From positions 1 through 5,831 of the forward strand of contig CAIWGR010000705.1 of the NCBI GenBank assembly GCA_903912275.1: a stretch of 5,831 nucleotides of DNA, read 5' to 3'. Positions 1-5,831 of this stretch are shown one piece after another; within the stretch, counting starts at the first letter, position 1; each line of letters opens with the position of its first letter. Made by a program: the position numbers and the translations under genes. Below the pieces are notes generated by a model. The model searched no databases and had not been told where the DNA came from. It saw only the letters and a list, made by a program, of their open reading frames with translations. The DNA comes from an uncultured delta proteobacterium (lineage in GTDB: Bacteria > Myxococcota_A > Bradymonadia > REDH01).

Positions 1-891
1 GACAGCCCCACGCTCTTCGGCGAAAAAATCGTCATGCGTCTGCTCGACAAGGGCAACCTTCAGCTCGACATGACCAAGCTCGGATTCGAGGCCGAGCCGC
101 TGCGCGCCTTCAAGGACTGCATCCACCGTCCCTACGGCATGTGCCTTGTCACCGGCCCCACCGGCTCCGGCAAGACCACGACGCTCTACTCGGCGCTCGC
201 CGAGCTGAACAAATCGAGCGAGAACATCTCGACCGCAGAAGATCCCGTCGAGTTCAATCTTCCGGGCATCAACCAGTGCCAGATGGCAGAGTCCATCGGC
301 TTCAATTTCGCAGCGGCGCTCCGCTCCTTCCTTCGGCAGGACCCCGACATCATCATGGTCGGTGAGATCCGCGACTTCGAGACCGCCGAAATTGCCATCA
401 AGGCGGCGCTCACGGGCCACATGGTCATCTCGACCCTGCACACCAACGACGCCCCCTCGACCATCTCCCGTCTGCTCAACATGGGCATTGAGCCCTTCCT
501 CGTGACAGCGGCCCTCAACGTCATCGTTGCTCAGCGTCTCGCGCGGCGTGTATGCGGCGAGTGCAAAGAGGAGATCCCCCTCGATGAGGCGGCGCTCCGC
601 GAGGTCCAGGTCCCCGAAGAGCTCATCCCCATGACCAAGCTCTACAAGGGGCGGGGCACAGGCTGCACCCGGTGCAACGGTACCGGCTACAAGGGCCGCG
701 TCGCACTCTACGAAGTTCTCGTCATCAACGACGGTCTCAAAGAGTGCATCCTGCAGGGATTCTCGGCCGCCGAACTCAAGAATGAGGCCATTCGCCTTGG
801 CATGAAGACACTCCGGCAGGCTGCCATCACCAAACTTCTCGAGGGCGTTACGACCATTCCAGAGGTCGTCCGCTGTTCCGCCCCCGACTAG
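1..891 (+). CDS. pilB: PilB, type IV pilus extension ATPase (3' part; 5' end outside window)
   Basis: This is the C-terminal 296 residues of the cytoplasmic hexameric ATPase that powers pilin addition at the PilC platform. The frame is open from base 1 and already reads PTLFGEKIVMRLLD, a typical PilB/GspE core segment, so the ATG at 34 is internal. By fragment numbering, the Walker A GPTGSGKTT is at 52-60, the Asp box around STAEDPVEF at 77-85, Walker B DIIMVGE at 116-122 and the His box TGHMVISTLHTN at 138-149. A zinc-type tetracysteine (C185, C188, C222, C225) is followed by GTGYKGR. The tetracysteine separates PilB/GspE from PilT, which lacks it. The family is usually about 570 residues, so roughly half is missing, including the N-terminal MshEN/T2SSE-N region. 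The stop is TAG at 889-891. pilT follows after 25 nt. GspE of a type II secretion system has the same motifs, but the pilT/pilC/pilSR neighbours make PilB the better call. Confidence 0.96.
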   Translation, partial: DSPTLFGEKIVMRLLDKGNLQLDMTKLGFEAEPLRAFKDCIHRPYGMCLVTGPTGSGKTTTLYSALAELNKSSENISTAEDPVEFNLPGINQCQMAESIGFNFAAALRSFLRQDPDIIMVGEIRDFETAEIAIKAALTGHMVISTLHTNDAPSTISRLLNMGIEPFLVTAALNVIVAQRLARRVCGECKEEIPLDEAALREVQVPEELIPMTKLYKGRGTGCTRCNGTGYKGRVALYEVLVINDGLKECILQGFSAAELKNEAIRLGMKTLRQAAITKLLEGVTTIPEVVRCSAPD

Positions 892-905
892 TCGAACTCC
901 CGCGC

Positions 906-909
906 AAGG
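906..909 (+). promoter_or_regulatory. Ribosome binding site of pilT (AAGG)
   Basis: AAGG lies 7 nt before the GTG at 917 and supports that non-ATG start. The first in-frame ATG would be codon 11, inside the conserved PilT N-terminus. The match is short, so this rests mainly on position. Confidence 0.55.
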
Positions 910-916
910 CTCTGTC

Positions 917-2005
917 GTGGCCAATCTCCATCAGCTTCTCAAGGTCATGCACGAGCAGGGTGCCTCCGACCTCCATGTCACCGTTGGAAGCCCGCCGCGC
1001 GTCCGTGTCGATGGCCACCTGCAGCCCCTGAACCTCCCCGCGCTGACCGCCGCCGACACCCGTCAGCTCTGCTACTCCGTCCTCACCGACAGCCAGCGCC
1101 AGAAGTTCGAAGAGAGCAACGAACTCGACCTCTCCTTCGGCGTCAAAGCGCTCGCCCGCTTCCGTGCCAACATCTTCATGCAGCGCGGCGCCGTTGCCGG
1201 CGTCTTTCGCCAGGTGCCCTTCAAGATCCGTTCCTTCGACGAACTCTCGCTGCCCCCCGCGCTCGGGGAACTCGCCAACAAGAAGCGCGGCCTCGTGCTG
1301 GTCACGGGCCCCACCGGCTCCGGCAAATCGACCACCCTCGCTGCGATGATCGACAAGATCAACGAGGAGAAGCACCACCACATCCTCACCATCGAAGACC
1401 CGATCGAGTTCCTCCACCCCCACAAGAACTCCATCGTCAACCAGCGTGAGGTCGGCTCCGATACGAACGGATTCAAGACCGCGCTACGCTACGTCCTGCG
1501 CCAGGACCCCGACGTGGTCCTCGTGGGAGAGCTCCGCGACCTCGAGACCATTGAAGCAGCGCTGCAGGTCGCCGAGACCGGCCACCTCGCGCTCGCGACG
1601 CTCCATACCAACGGGGCCATTGCGACCATCAACCGCATTGTCGATGTCTTCCCTTCGCACCAGCAGGACCAGGTGCGCGCTCAGCTCTCCTTCGTCCTCG
1701 AAGGCGTCGTCAGCCAGCAGCTCGCGCCACGAGCCCACGGACCGGGACGCGCCATGTGCCTCGAGGTGCTGGTCATCACCCCGGCCATCCGAAATCTCAT
1801 CCGCGAAGACAAACTTCACCAGATCTACAGCCAGATGCAGACCGGCGGAAAGTTTGGCATGCAGACCATGAACCAGTCCCTGTTTTCGCTTTTGCAGCGC
1901 AAGCAGATTACCGTCGACGAGGCGATGAACCGCTCCACCGATGTCGATGAGCTCAAAAGCATGCTCAGCGGCCACGGCGGCGGCATCCGGCCTCACTCCT
2001 CCTAA
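917..2005 (+). CDS. pilT: PilT, type IV pilus retraction ATPase
   Basis: This is a complete 362-residue PilT, the cytoplasmic hexameric ATPase that depolymerises the pilus and so drives twitching and surface pulling. The GTG start gives ANLHQLLKVMHEQGASDLHV, which matches the usual PilT N-terminus, and AAGG lies 7 nt upstream. The N-terminal PAS-like domain spans about 1-105. The RecA-like domain follows, with Walker A GPTGSGKST at 131-139, the Asp box ILTIEDPIEF at 156-165, Walker B around DVVLVGELRD at 199-208 and the His box TGHLALATLHTN at 221-232. The motif AIRNLIRE at 290-297 is the retraction-linked signature that marks PilT rather than PilU or PilB. There is no tetracysteine, as expected. 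Small departures from the commonest PilT sequence are GELRD for GEMRD and TNGA for TNSA; both look conservative. Length is normal. The gene sits between pilB and pilC and is probably co-transcribed with them. Confidence 0.97.
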   Translation: MANLHQLLKVMHEQGASDLHVTVGSPPRVRVDGHLQPLNLPALTAADTRQLCYSVLTDSQRQKFEESNELDLSFGVKALARFRANIFMQRGAVAGVFRQVPFKIRSFDELSLPPALGELANKKRGLVLVTGPTGSGKSTTLAAMIDKINEEKHHHILTIEDPIEFLHPHKNSIVNQREVGSDTNGFKTALRYVLRQDPDVVLVGELRDLETIEAALQVAETGHLALATLHTNGAIATINRIVDVFPSHQQDQVRAQLSFVLEGVVSQQLAPRAHGPGRAMCLEVLVITPAIRNLIREDKLHQIYSQMQTGGKFGMQTMNQSLFSLLQRKQITVDEAMNRSTDVDELKSMLSGHGGGIRPHSS

Positions 2006-2023
2006 CAGACGCGAGCAATCACC

Positions 2024-3235
2024 ATGGCCACCTATCTCTGGGAAGGACGCACACGCACCGGCGAAGAGAGCTCCGGCGAGATGCAGGCCGAGAACGAGGC
2101 CGATGTCATCAACCGGCTCCGGGCTCAGAACATCCAGCCCGGTAAGATCAAAAAGAAGTCCGCTGACTTCGCGCTCCCCTCCATGGGCGGGAGCGTTACC
2201 AACAAAGAGCTGGTTATCTTCACCCGCCAGTTCGCCACCATGATCGATGCAGGCCTGCCCCTCGTGCAGTGCCTTGAAATCCTTGGAAACGGCGAGCCCA
2301 ACAAGAACTTCGCCAAAATCATCCTCTCGGTGAAGAACGACGTCGAGACCGGCTCCACCTTCGCTACGGCGCTCAACAAACACCCCAAAGTGTTCGACGA
2401 ACTCTACGTCAATCTCGTCGCCGCGGGCGAGGTGGGCGGTATTCTCGATACCATCCTCAATCGACTCGCCATCTACATCGAAAAGTCGGTGAAGCTGAAC
2501 CGGAAGGTTGCCGGCGCCTTCACCTACCCGTTGTCGATCGCAGCCATCGCGCTCATCGTCGTCATCGTCCTCCTCTGGAAGGTCATCCCGACCTTCCAGG
2601 GCATGTTCCAATCGATGGGAAAGAAGGCGCTCCCCGGCCCCACTCAGTTCGTTATCGACCTCTCCAACAACTTCGCCAGCAACTGGTACATCTACATCGG
2701 CGGTATCTTCGGAGCCATCTCCGGCTTCCGAACCATGGTCGCCAACCCGAAAGGCCGATACCTCTTTGACTCCTTCATGCTCAAGACGCCTGTCTTCGGT
2801 ACCCTCATCCGAAAGTCGGCCGTCGCCAAGTTCACCCGCACGCTCGGTACCCTCGTATCGGCCGGTGTTCCCATCCTTGATGGGCTCGAGATCGTCTCCC
2901 GTACCGCCGGCAACAAGGTGATCGAACGGGCCATCATGCGCGTCCGTGAGAAAATCTCCGAAGGCCGGACCATGGCCGAGCCCCTCGCCGAGACCGGCAT
3001 CTTCCCCAAGATGGTCGTGCAGATGATCGGCGTCGGTGAAGCCACCGGTGCCATGGATACCATGCTGAACAAGATCGCTGACTTCTACGAGGACGAGGTC
3101 GACGTCGCAGTCGACGCGCTCACCGCACTGCTTGAGCCGGTGATGATGGTCTTCATCGGTGGGATCGTCGGAGGCATGCTCATCGCCATGTATCTCCCCA
3201 TCTTCACCATGGCCGACAATGTCGGCGGGCATTAG
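2024..3235 (+). CDS. pilC: PilC, type IV pilus inner-membrane platform protein
   Basis: This is a complete 403-residue PilC of the GspF/PilC family, the polytopic inner-membrane protein on which PilB and PilT act to load or remove pilins. Two T2SSF domains are visible. The first (about 64-187) opens with FTRQFATMIDAGLPLVQCLE and contains AAGEVGGILD. The second (about 267-390) opens with FTRTLGTLVSAGVPILDGLE and contains GVGEATGAMD. These are the two internally duplicated cytoplasmic helical bundles. Likely membrane segments are about 167-187, 221-237 and 372-393, the standard three-segment layout. Residues 1-60 are the usual variable N-terminus, beginning ATYLWEGRTRTGE. The ATG at 2024 lies 18 nt after the pilT stop, with only a weak GAG at 2013-2015 as a Shine-Dalgarno. 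No other start fits the conserved N-terminus better. Length matches PilC (about 400). GspF is the alternative, disfavoured by the pilT and pilSR context. Confidence 0.97.
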   Translation: MATYLWEGRTRTGEESSGEMQAENEADVINRLRAQNIQPGKIKKKSADFALPSMGGSVTNKELVIFTRQFATMIDAGLPLVQCLEILGNGEPNKNFAKIILSVKNDVETGSTFATALNKHPKVFDELYVNLVAAGEVGGILDTILNRLAIYIEKSVKLNRKVAGAFTYPLSIAAIALIVVIVLLWKVIPTFQGMFQSMGKKALPGPTQFVIDLSNNFASNWYIYIGGIFGAISGFRTMVANPKGRYLFDSFMLKTPVFGTLIRKSAVAKFTRTLGTLVSAGVPILDGLEIVSRTAGNKVIERAIMRVREKISEGRTMAEPLAETGIFPKMVVQMIGVGEATGAMDTMLNKIADFYEDEVDVAVDALTALLEPVMMVFIGGIVGGMLIAMYLPIFTMADNVGGH

Positions 3236-3242
3236 CCGCGTC

Positions 3243-3248
3243 GGAGAG
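3243..3248 (+). promoter_or_regulatory. Ribosome binding site of pilS (GGAGAG)
   Basis: GGAGAG sits 5 nt before the TTG at 3254 and is the best Shine-Dalgarno match at any start in the window. It decides the pilS start. Between the in-frame pilC stop (3233-3235) and 3254 there is no ATG, GTG or other TTG, and the ATG at 3320 would remove the start of the first membrane helix. Confidence 0.7.
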
Positions 3249-3253
3249 TCCGT

Positions 3254-5062
3254 TTGAACCCGACCGCGCCCGCCGCGAGCCTACCGAACGCGTCGCTTCG
3301 CGAGCGGCTCGAATGGCTGATGCTCTTCCGGGTCGTGGTGGCATCGCTGCTCCTTGGCTCGGCAGTCGTCGCAAACCTCGACGACCCTGCAGGCTTCTCC
3401 GACCCGACCTACGTCGCCGTCGCTGCCATCATCATTGTGACCTACCTCGGAACCATCGGCCTCGCGCTATGGCTCCGCCGCGCCGCCCAGCTCGACCTCC
3501 TCGTCCCGGTCCAGATCCTCGGCGACGCCTTCCTCGCCACCGCCCTTGTCCTCATGACAGGCGGAATCGAGTCCATTTTCACCTTCCTCTTCTTCTTCAC
3601 CATCTTCACCGGCGCCACCCTCCGCGGCCGCCAAGGGGCGCTGTTTACGGCCACCATCGCCGCGCTCAGCTACCTCGTCATCTTCGTCATCCAGTTCAGC
3701 TCCTTCGGCTCCGTCCCCACGCTCTTCTTCGCCGACGCGACGGCCTCGCAACAGCTCCCCTTCGACAACGTCGTCGTCCACGTCGCAGCCTTTTATGCCG
3801 TGGGCTTCGGCGCTGGCTACCTCGCCGAGCGCATCGGCCAGGTGGGCTCGGAACTCGAACGCAGACAACTCGACATCCGACAACTCCGAGCCCTCAACGA
3901 CAACATCGTCCGCTCCCTCTCGGCCGGACTTGTGACGCTCGACCTCGACGGGCGCGTCTCCTTCTTCAATCCCGCTGCCGCAGAACTTACCGGCATCACG
4001 GAAGAGGCTGCTCGCTTTCAGCCCCTCGCCACACTGCTGCCCGAACTCGCGACCCTACTCGCCGAGGCCACGAGAGACGCGACCCTGCCGGACGGCAGAA
4101 TCGAAGGCAGCCTGAGTCACCCGAGCGGCGATAACCGCGTCATCGGACTGTCCGTAGCCCTCCTGCGCGACGTGCGCGGCCTTCCGAACGGTTACGTTCT
4201 TACCTTCCAAGACCTTACAGCCCTCAAGTCGATGGAGGTCGAGGTCCAGCGGAGAGACCACCTCGCCGCCATCGGAAAGCTCTCTGCTGCCATCGCGCAT
4301 GAGATCCGAAACCCGCTCGCCTCCATCTCCGGCTGTGTCGAGTTGCTCGCAAAGCGGACCCCCGAGGGTGCAGAAGATCGGCAACTCACAGACATTGTCG
4401 TCCGCGAGGTCGACCGCCTCAACGGCCTCGTCGAAGAGTTTCTTGAGTATGCCCGTCCCATCCAGGTCAGCCGCCGCCGCTTCTCGCTCAACGAACTCGT
4501 CGCTGAGGTGGTCCAGATGGCCACGCTCGACGCCCGCGTCTCCGAGGGTGTCATCATCGAACTGATGCATCATGCCTCCGGTGAACTCGTACTCGATTCC
4601 GACCCGCAGCGGATTCGCCAAGTCCTGGTCAATCTCGTCCGCAATGGCTGCCAGGCCATGGAGCGTGGCGGCAGACTCCGCGTCACCACCTCCCGCATGG
4701 CCTTCGGAGCGGGGGGCAGCCCCTACGTCGCTGTCCAGGTCGACGACACGGGCCCCGGTCTCACCGAGGAGGTGCGGCAGAACCTCTTCGAGCCCTTCTT
4801 CACCACCAAGCAGTCTGGCACGGGGCTCGGCCTAGCAACGAGCTACCGCATCGTCAGCGAACTCGGCGGCGTCCTGCTCGCCGACAACGCGCCGGGTGGT
4901 GGCGCGCGCTTTGTTCTCATGATGCCCCTCGTCTCTTCATCCGACCTTCCCGTGGAGGTAGCGCCGGTGGCATCGGAGCGGGTAAGGGGGGCGGTGCGTG
5001 CCGCGGCCATCAGTACCGCGTCTCACCCAGTTCATGCCTCAGCGCTCCCCACCAGGTCCTAA
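3254..5062 (+). CDS. pilS: PilS, membrane sensor histidine kinase of the PilS-PilR pilin regulator
   Basis: This is a complete 602-residue kinase that phosphorylates PilR; in studied systems PilS senses pilin in the inner membrane. Six hydrophobic segments are seen near 22-41, 53-73, 83-101, 105-122, 128-148 and 172-190, the usual PilS sensor layout. A short coiled-coil-like linker (about 197-212) and a PAS domain (about 213-325, with AGLVTLDLDGRVSFFNPAA) follow. The HisKA H-box AAIAHEIRNPLASISG has the phospho-acceptor H349. The ATPase domain has the N-box NLVRNGCQAM at 460-469, the G1 box DTGPGL at 498-503, the F-box FEPFFTTK at 512-519 and the G2 box GTGLGLA at 522-528. The core ends near residue 560. 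The remaining 42 residues are a non-conserved Ala/Val/Ser-rich tail with different codon use. The TTG start is supported by GGAGAG 5 nt upstream. The first in-frame ATG (3320) would fall inside the first membrane segment. Another NtrB-like kinase is possible but unlikely with pilR adjoining. Confidence 0.95.
   Translation: MNPTAPAASLPNASLRERLEWLMLFRVVVASLLLGSAVVANLDDPAGFSDPTYVAVAAIIIVTYLGTIGLALWLRRAAQLDLLVPVQILGDAFLATALVLMTGGIESIFTFLFFFTIFTGATLRGRQGALFTATIAALSYLVIFVIQFSSFGSVPTLFFADATASQQLPFDNVVVHVAAFYAVGFGAGYLAERIGQVGSELERRQLDIRQLRALNDNIVRSLSAGLVTLDLDGRVSFFNPAAAELTGITEEAARFQPLATLLPELATLLAEATRDATLPDGRIEGSLSHPSGDNRVIGLSVALLRDVRGLPNGYVLTFQDLTALKSMEVEVQRRDHLAAIGKLSAAIAHEIRNPLASISGCVELLAKRTPEGAEDRQLTDIVVREVDRLNGLVEEFLEYARPIQVSRRRFSLNELVAEVVQMATLDARVSEGVIIELMHHASGELVLDSDPQRIRQVLVNLVRNGCQAMERGGRLRVTTSRMAFGAGGSPYVAVQVDDTGPGLTEEVRQNLFEPFFTTKQSGTGLGLATSYRIVSELGGVLLADNAPGGGARFVLMMPLVSSSDLPVEVAPVASERVRGAVRAAAISTASHPVHASALPTRS
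5054..5057 (+). promoter_or_regulatory. Ribosome binding site of pilR (AGGT), inside the end of pilS
   Basis: AGGT lies 6 nt before the pilR ATG at 5064 and is still within the last codons of pilS, whose TAA ends at 5062. The ribosome finishing pilS therefore covers the pilR initiation region, an arrangement that usually gives translational coupling of kinase and regulator. Confidence 0.5.
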
Positions 5063-5063
5063 C

Positions 5064-5831
5064 ATGGCAAAAATCCTTGTTGTCGATGACGAGCGCAGCA
5101 TCCGCGAACTCGCAGCGATCGTGCTCAAGAAAGAGGGCCACGAGATTGAGCTGTGTGAGTCCGGCGACATCGCCTGCATCAGGCTCGCGCAAGACAACTT
5201 CGACCTCGTCCTGACCGACCTCAAAATGCCCGGAAAGTCGGGCATGGAGGTGCTCCTCGCGGCAAAGGCTGCCGATCGCAGCACCCAAGTCATCCTCATG
5301 ACCGCCTTTGCCAGCACCGACACCGCGATCGCCGCAATGAAGGAGGGGGCGGCCGACTACATCACCAAGCCGTTCAAGATCGACGAACTCACCGTGCAGG
5401 TCGCCAAGGCACTCGATGTGCGGCAGCTTGAGCGTGAGAATACCTTCCTCAAGAAGCAGCTCGCCACCAGCCGAAAGGGGGTGGGGCTTGTGGGAACGAG
5501 CGAAGCAATGCGCCGCGTAAACGAGATGGTCGCCCGCGTCGCACCGGCCAAAACAACGGTGCTCATCACGGGAGAGAGCGGTACCGGCAAGGAGATGTTC
5601 GCCCGCTCCATCCACGCGCAAAGCGACCGCTCCTCGCGTGCCTTCATTCCCATCAACTGCGGCGCCATCCCAGAGAGCCTCATCGAGAGTGAACTTTTCG
5701 GCCACACCAAAGGAGCCTTTACGGGCGCCACGGGTGACAAAAAAGGCCTCTTCTCCGCTGCTGAGGGTGGCACCATCTTCCTCGACGAGATTGGAGAGCT
5801 CCCGCTGGCCATGCAGGTCAAGCTCCTCCGC
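5064..5831 (+). CDS. pilR: PilR, sigma-54-dependent response regulator (5' part; 3' end outside window)
   Basis: These are the first 256 residues of an NtrC-family activator, read open to the last base. The receiver domain (about 1-118) has the acidic pair D8/D9, the phospho-acceptor D52 in LVLTDLKMPG, T80 and K102 in TKPF. A linker with a short coiled coil (about 118-140, ERENTFLKKQL) leads to the AAA+ domain. That domain shows Walker A GESGTGKE at 170-177, the sigma-54-contacting GAFTGA loop at 217-222 inside ESELFGHTKGAFTGA, and Walker B TIFLDEIGELP with D241/E242. The rest of the AAA+ domain, including the arginine fingers, and the C-terminal helix-turn-helix lie beyond the window; PilR is usually about 450-480 residues. 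The ATG comes 1 nt after the pilS TAA, with AGGT 6 nt upstream. PilR with RNA polymerase-sigma-54 activates pilA transcription in characterised systems. From the visible part alone it could be another NtrC-type regulator. The adjoining pilS makes PilR the likely identity. Confidence 0.94.
   Translation, partial: MAKILVVDDERSIRELAAIVLKKEGHEIELCESGDIACIRLAQDNFDLVLTDLKMPGKSGMEVLLAAKAADRSTQVILMTAFASTDTAIAAMKEGAADYITKPFKIDELTVQVAKALDVRQLERENTFLKKQLATSRKGVGLVGTSEAMRRVNEMVARVAPAKTTVLITGESGTGKEMFARSIHAQSDRSSRAFIPINCGAIPESLIESELFGHTKGAFTGATGDKKGLFSAAEGGTIFLDEIGELPLAMQVKLLR

Noticed and set aside
892..916. Possible promoter or terminator in the longest gap, between pilB and pilT
   Set aside because: The 25 nt contain no inverted repeat with a T-run and no recognisable -35/-10 or -24/-12 pair. 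Only a short ribosome site is visible.
148..1326. A 26-bp near-repeat with one mismatch, at 148-173 (pilB) and 1301-1326 (pilT)
   Set aside because: Both copies encode the P-loop VTGPTGSGK of two paralogous ATPases. Shared ancestry, protein constraint and common codon bias explain it. It is not a mobile or recombination repeat on this evidence.
1484..3232. A 582-codon antisense open frame across the pilT 3' end and all of pilC
   Set aside because: Its codons mirror pilT/pilC codons with first base opposite their third base. Because those genes prefer C in third position and share a frame, the antisense codons begin mostly with G and rarely make stops. The predicted product is a low-complexity Gly/Asp/Glu/His/Val-rich sequence with no recognisable domain. 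The antisense frames at 848-1423, 3467-3883, 4055-4621 and 5010-5705 have the same phase and cause.
3313..4134. A 273-codon + strand open frame inside pilS
   Set aside because: It is an Arg/Pro/His-rich translation of the C-rich pilS coding sequence in another frame, with no ribosome site or domain. pilS in its own frame has convincing membrane and PAS segments over the same bases.
4816..4831. TGGCACG resembling a sigma-54 -24 element
   Set aside because: The matching -12 position reads TCGGC rather than TTGC(A/T), and the bases encode the invariant SGTGLGL of the PilS G2 box, which explains the sequence.
1..5831. A hidden undescribed system
   Set aside because: All but 62 of the 5831 bases belong to five well-known pilus genes with intact motifs. 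No extra gene, array, RNA or domain fusion could be supported on either strand.

Overview
The window is a compact, same-strand stretch of a type IV pilus (T4P) locus, about 60% G+C by eye, with a strong preference for C in the third codon position. It carries, left to right on the + strand: the 3' part of pilB (extension ATPase, 1-891), pilT (retraction ATPase, 917-2005), pilC (inner-membrane platform, 2024-3235), pilS (membrane sensor histidine kinase, 3254-5062) and the 5' part of pilR (sigma-54-dependent response regulator, 5064-5831). Both edges cut through genes. There is no RNA gene, mobile element, CRISPR array or long non-coding stretch: the gaps are 25, 18, 18 and 1 nt, so virtually every base is coding.

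The order pilB-pilT-pilC-pilS-pilR is the one known from Myxococcus xanthus, where pilA follows pilR. Together with the protein sequences this points to a myxobacterium-like or other deltaproteobacterial lineage (Myxococcota/Bradymonadales-type). The G+C looks lower than in Myxococcus itself, so I do not name a genus. This placement is inference from synteny and remembered family sequences.

The genes form two functional blocks that appear to share one transcript. PilB and PilT are hexameric ATPases that act at the cytoplasmic face of PilC to add or remove PilA subunits, driving pilus extension and retraction. PilS and PilR form the two-component pair that controls pilin transcription, in known systems by sensing PilA in the membrane and activating a sigma-54 promoter. 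All diagnostic catalytic motifs are intact in the parts visible: two P-loops, Walker B and His boxes, the PilB tetracysteine, the PilT AIRNLIRE motif, the PilS H/N/G boxes, the PilR phospho-Asp, and the GAFTGA loop.

I found no undescribed system here. The less ordinary points are small: GTG and TTG starts for pilT and pilS, a 1-nt pilS/pilR junction, three successive genes (pilT, pilC, pilS) in one reading frame with identical 18-nt in-frame spacers, and a 42-codon PilS C-terminal tail with clearly different codon use.
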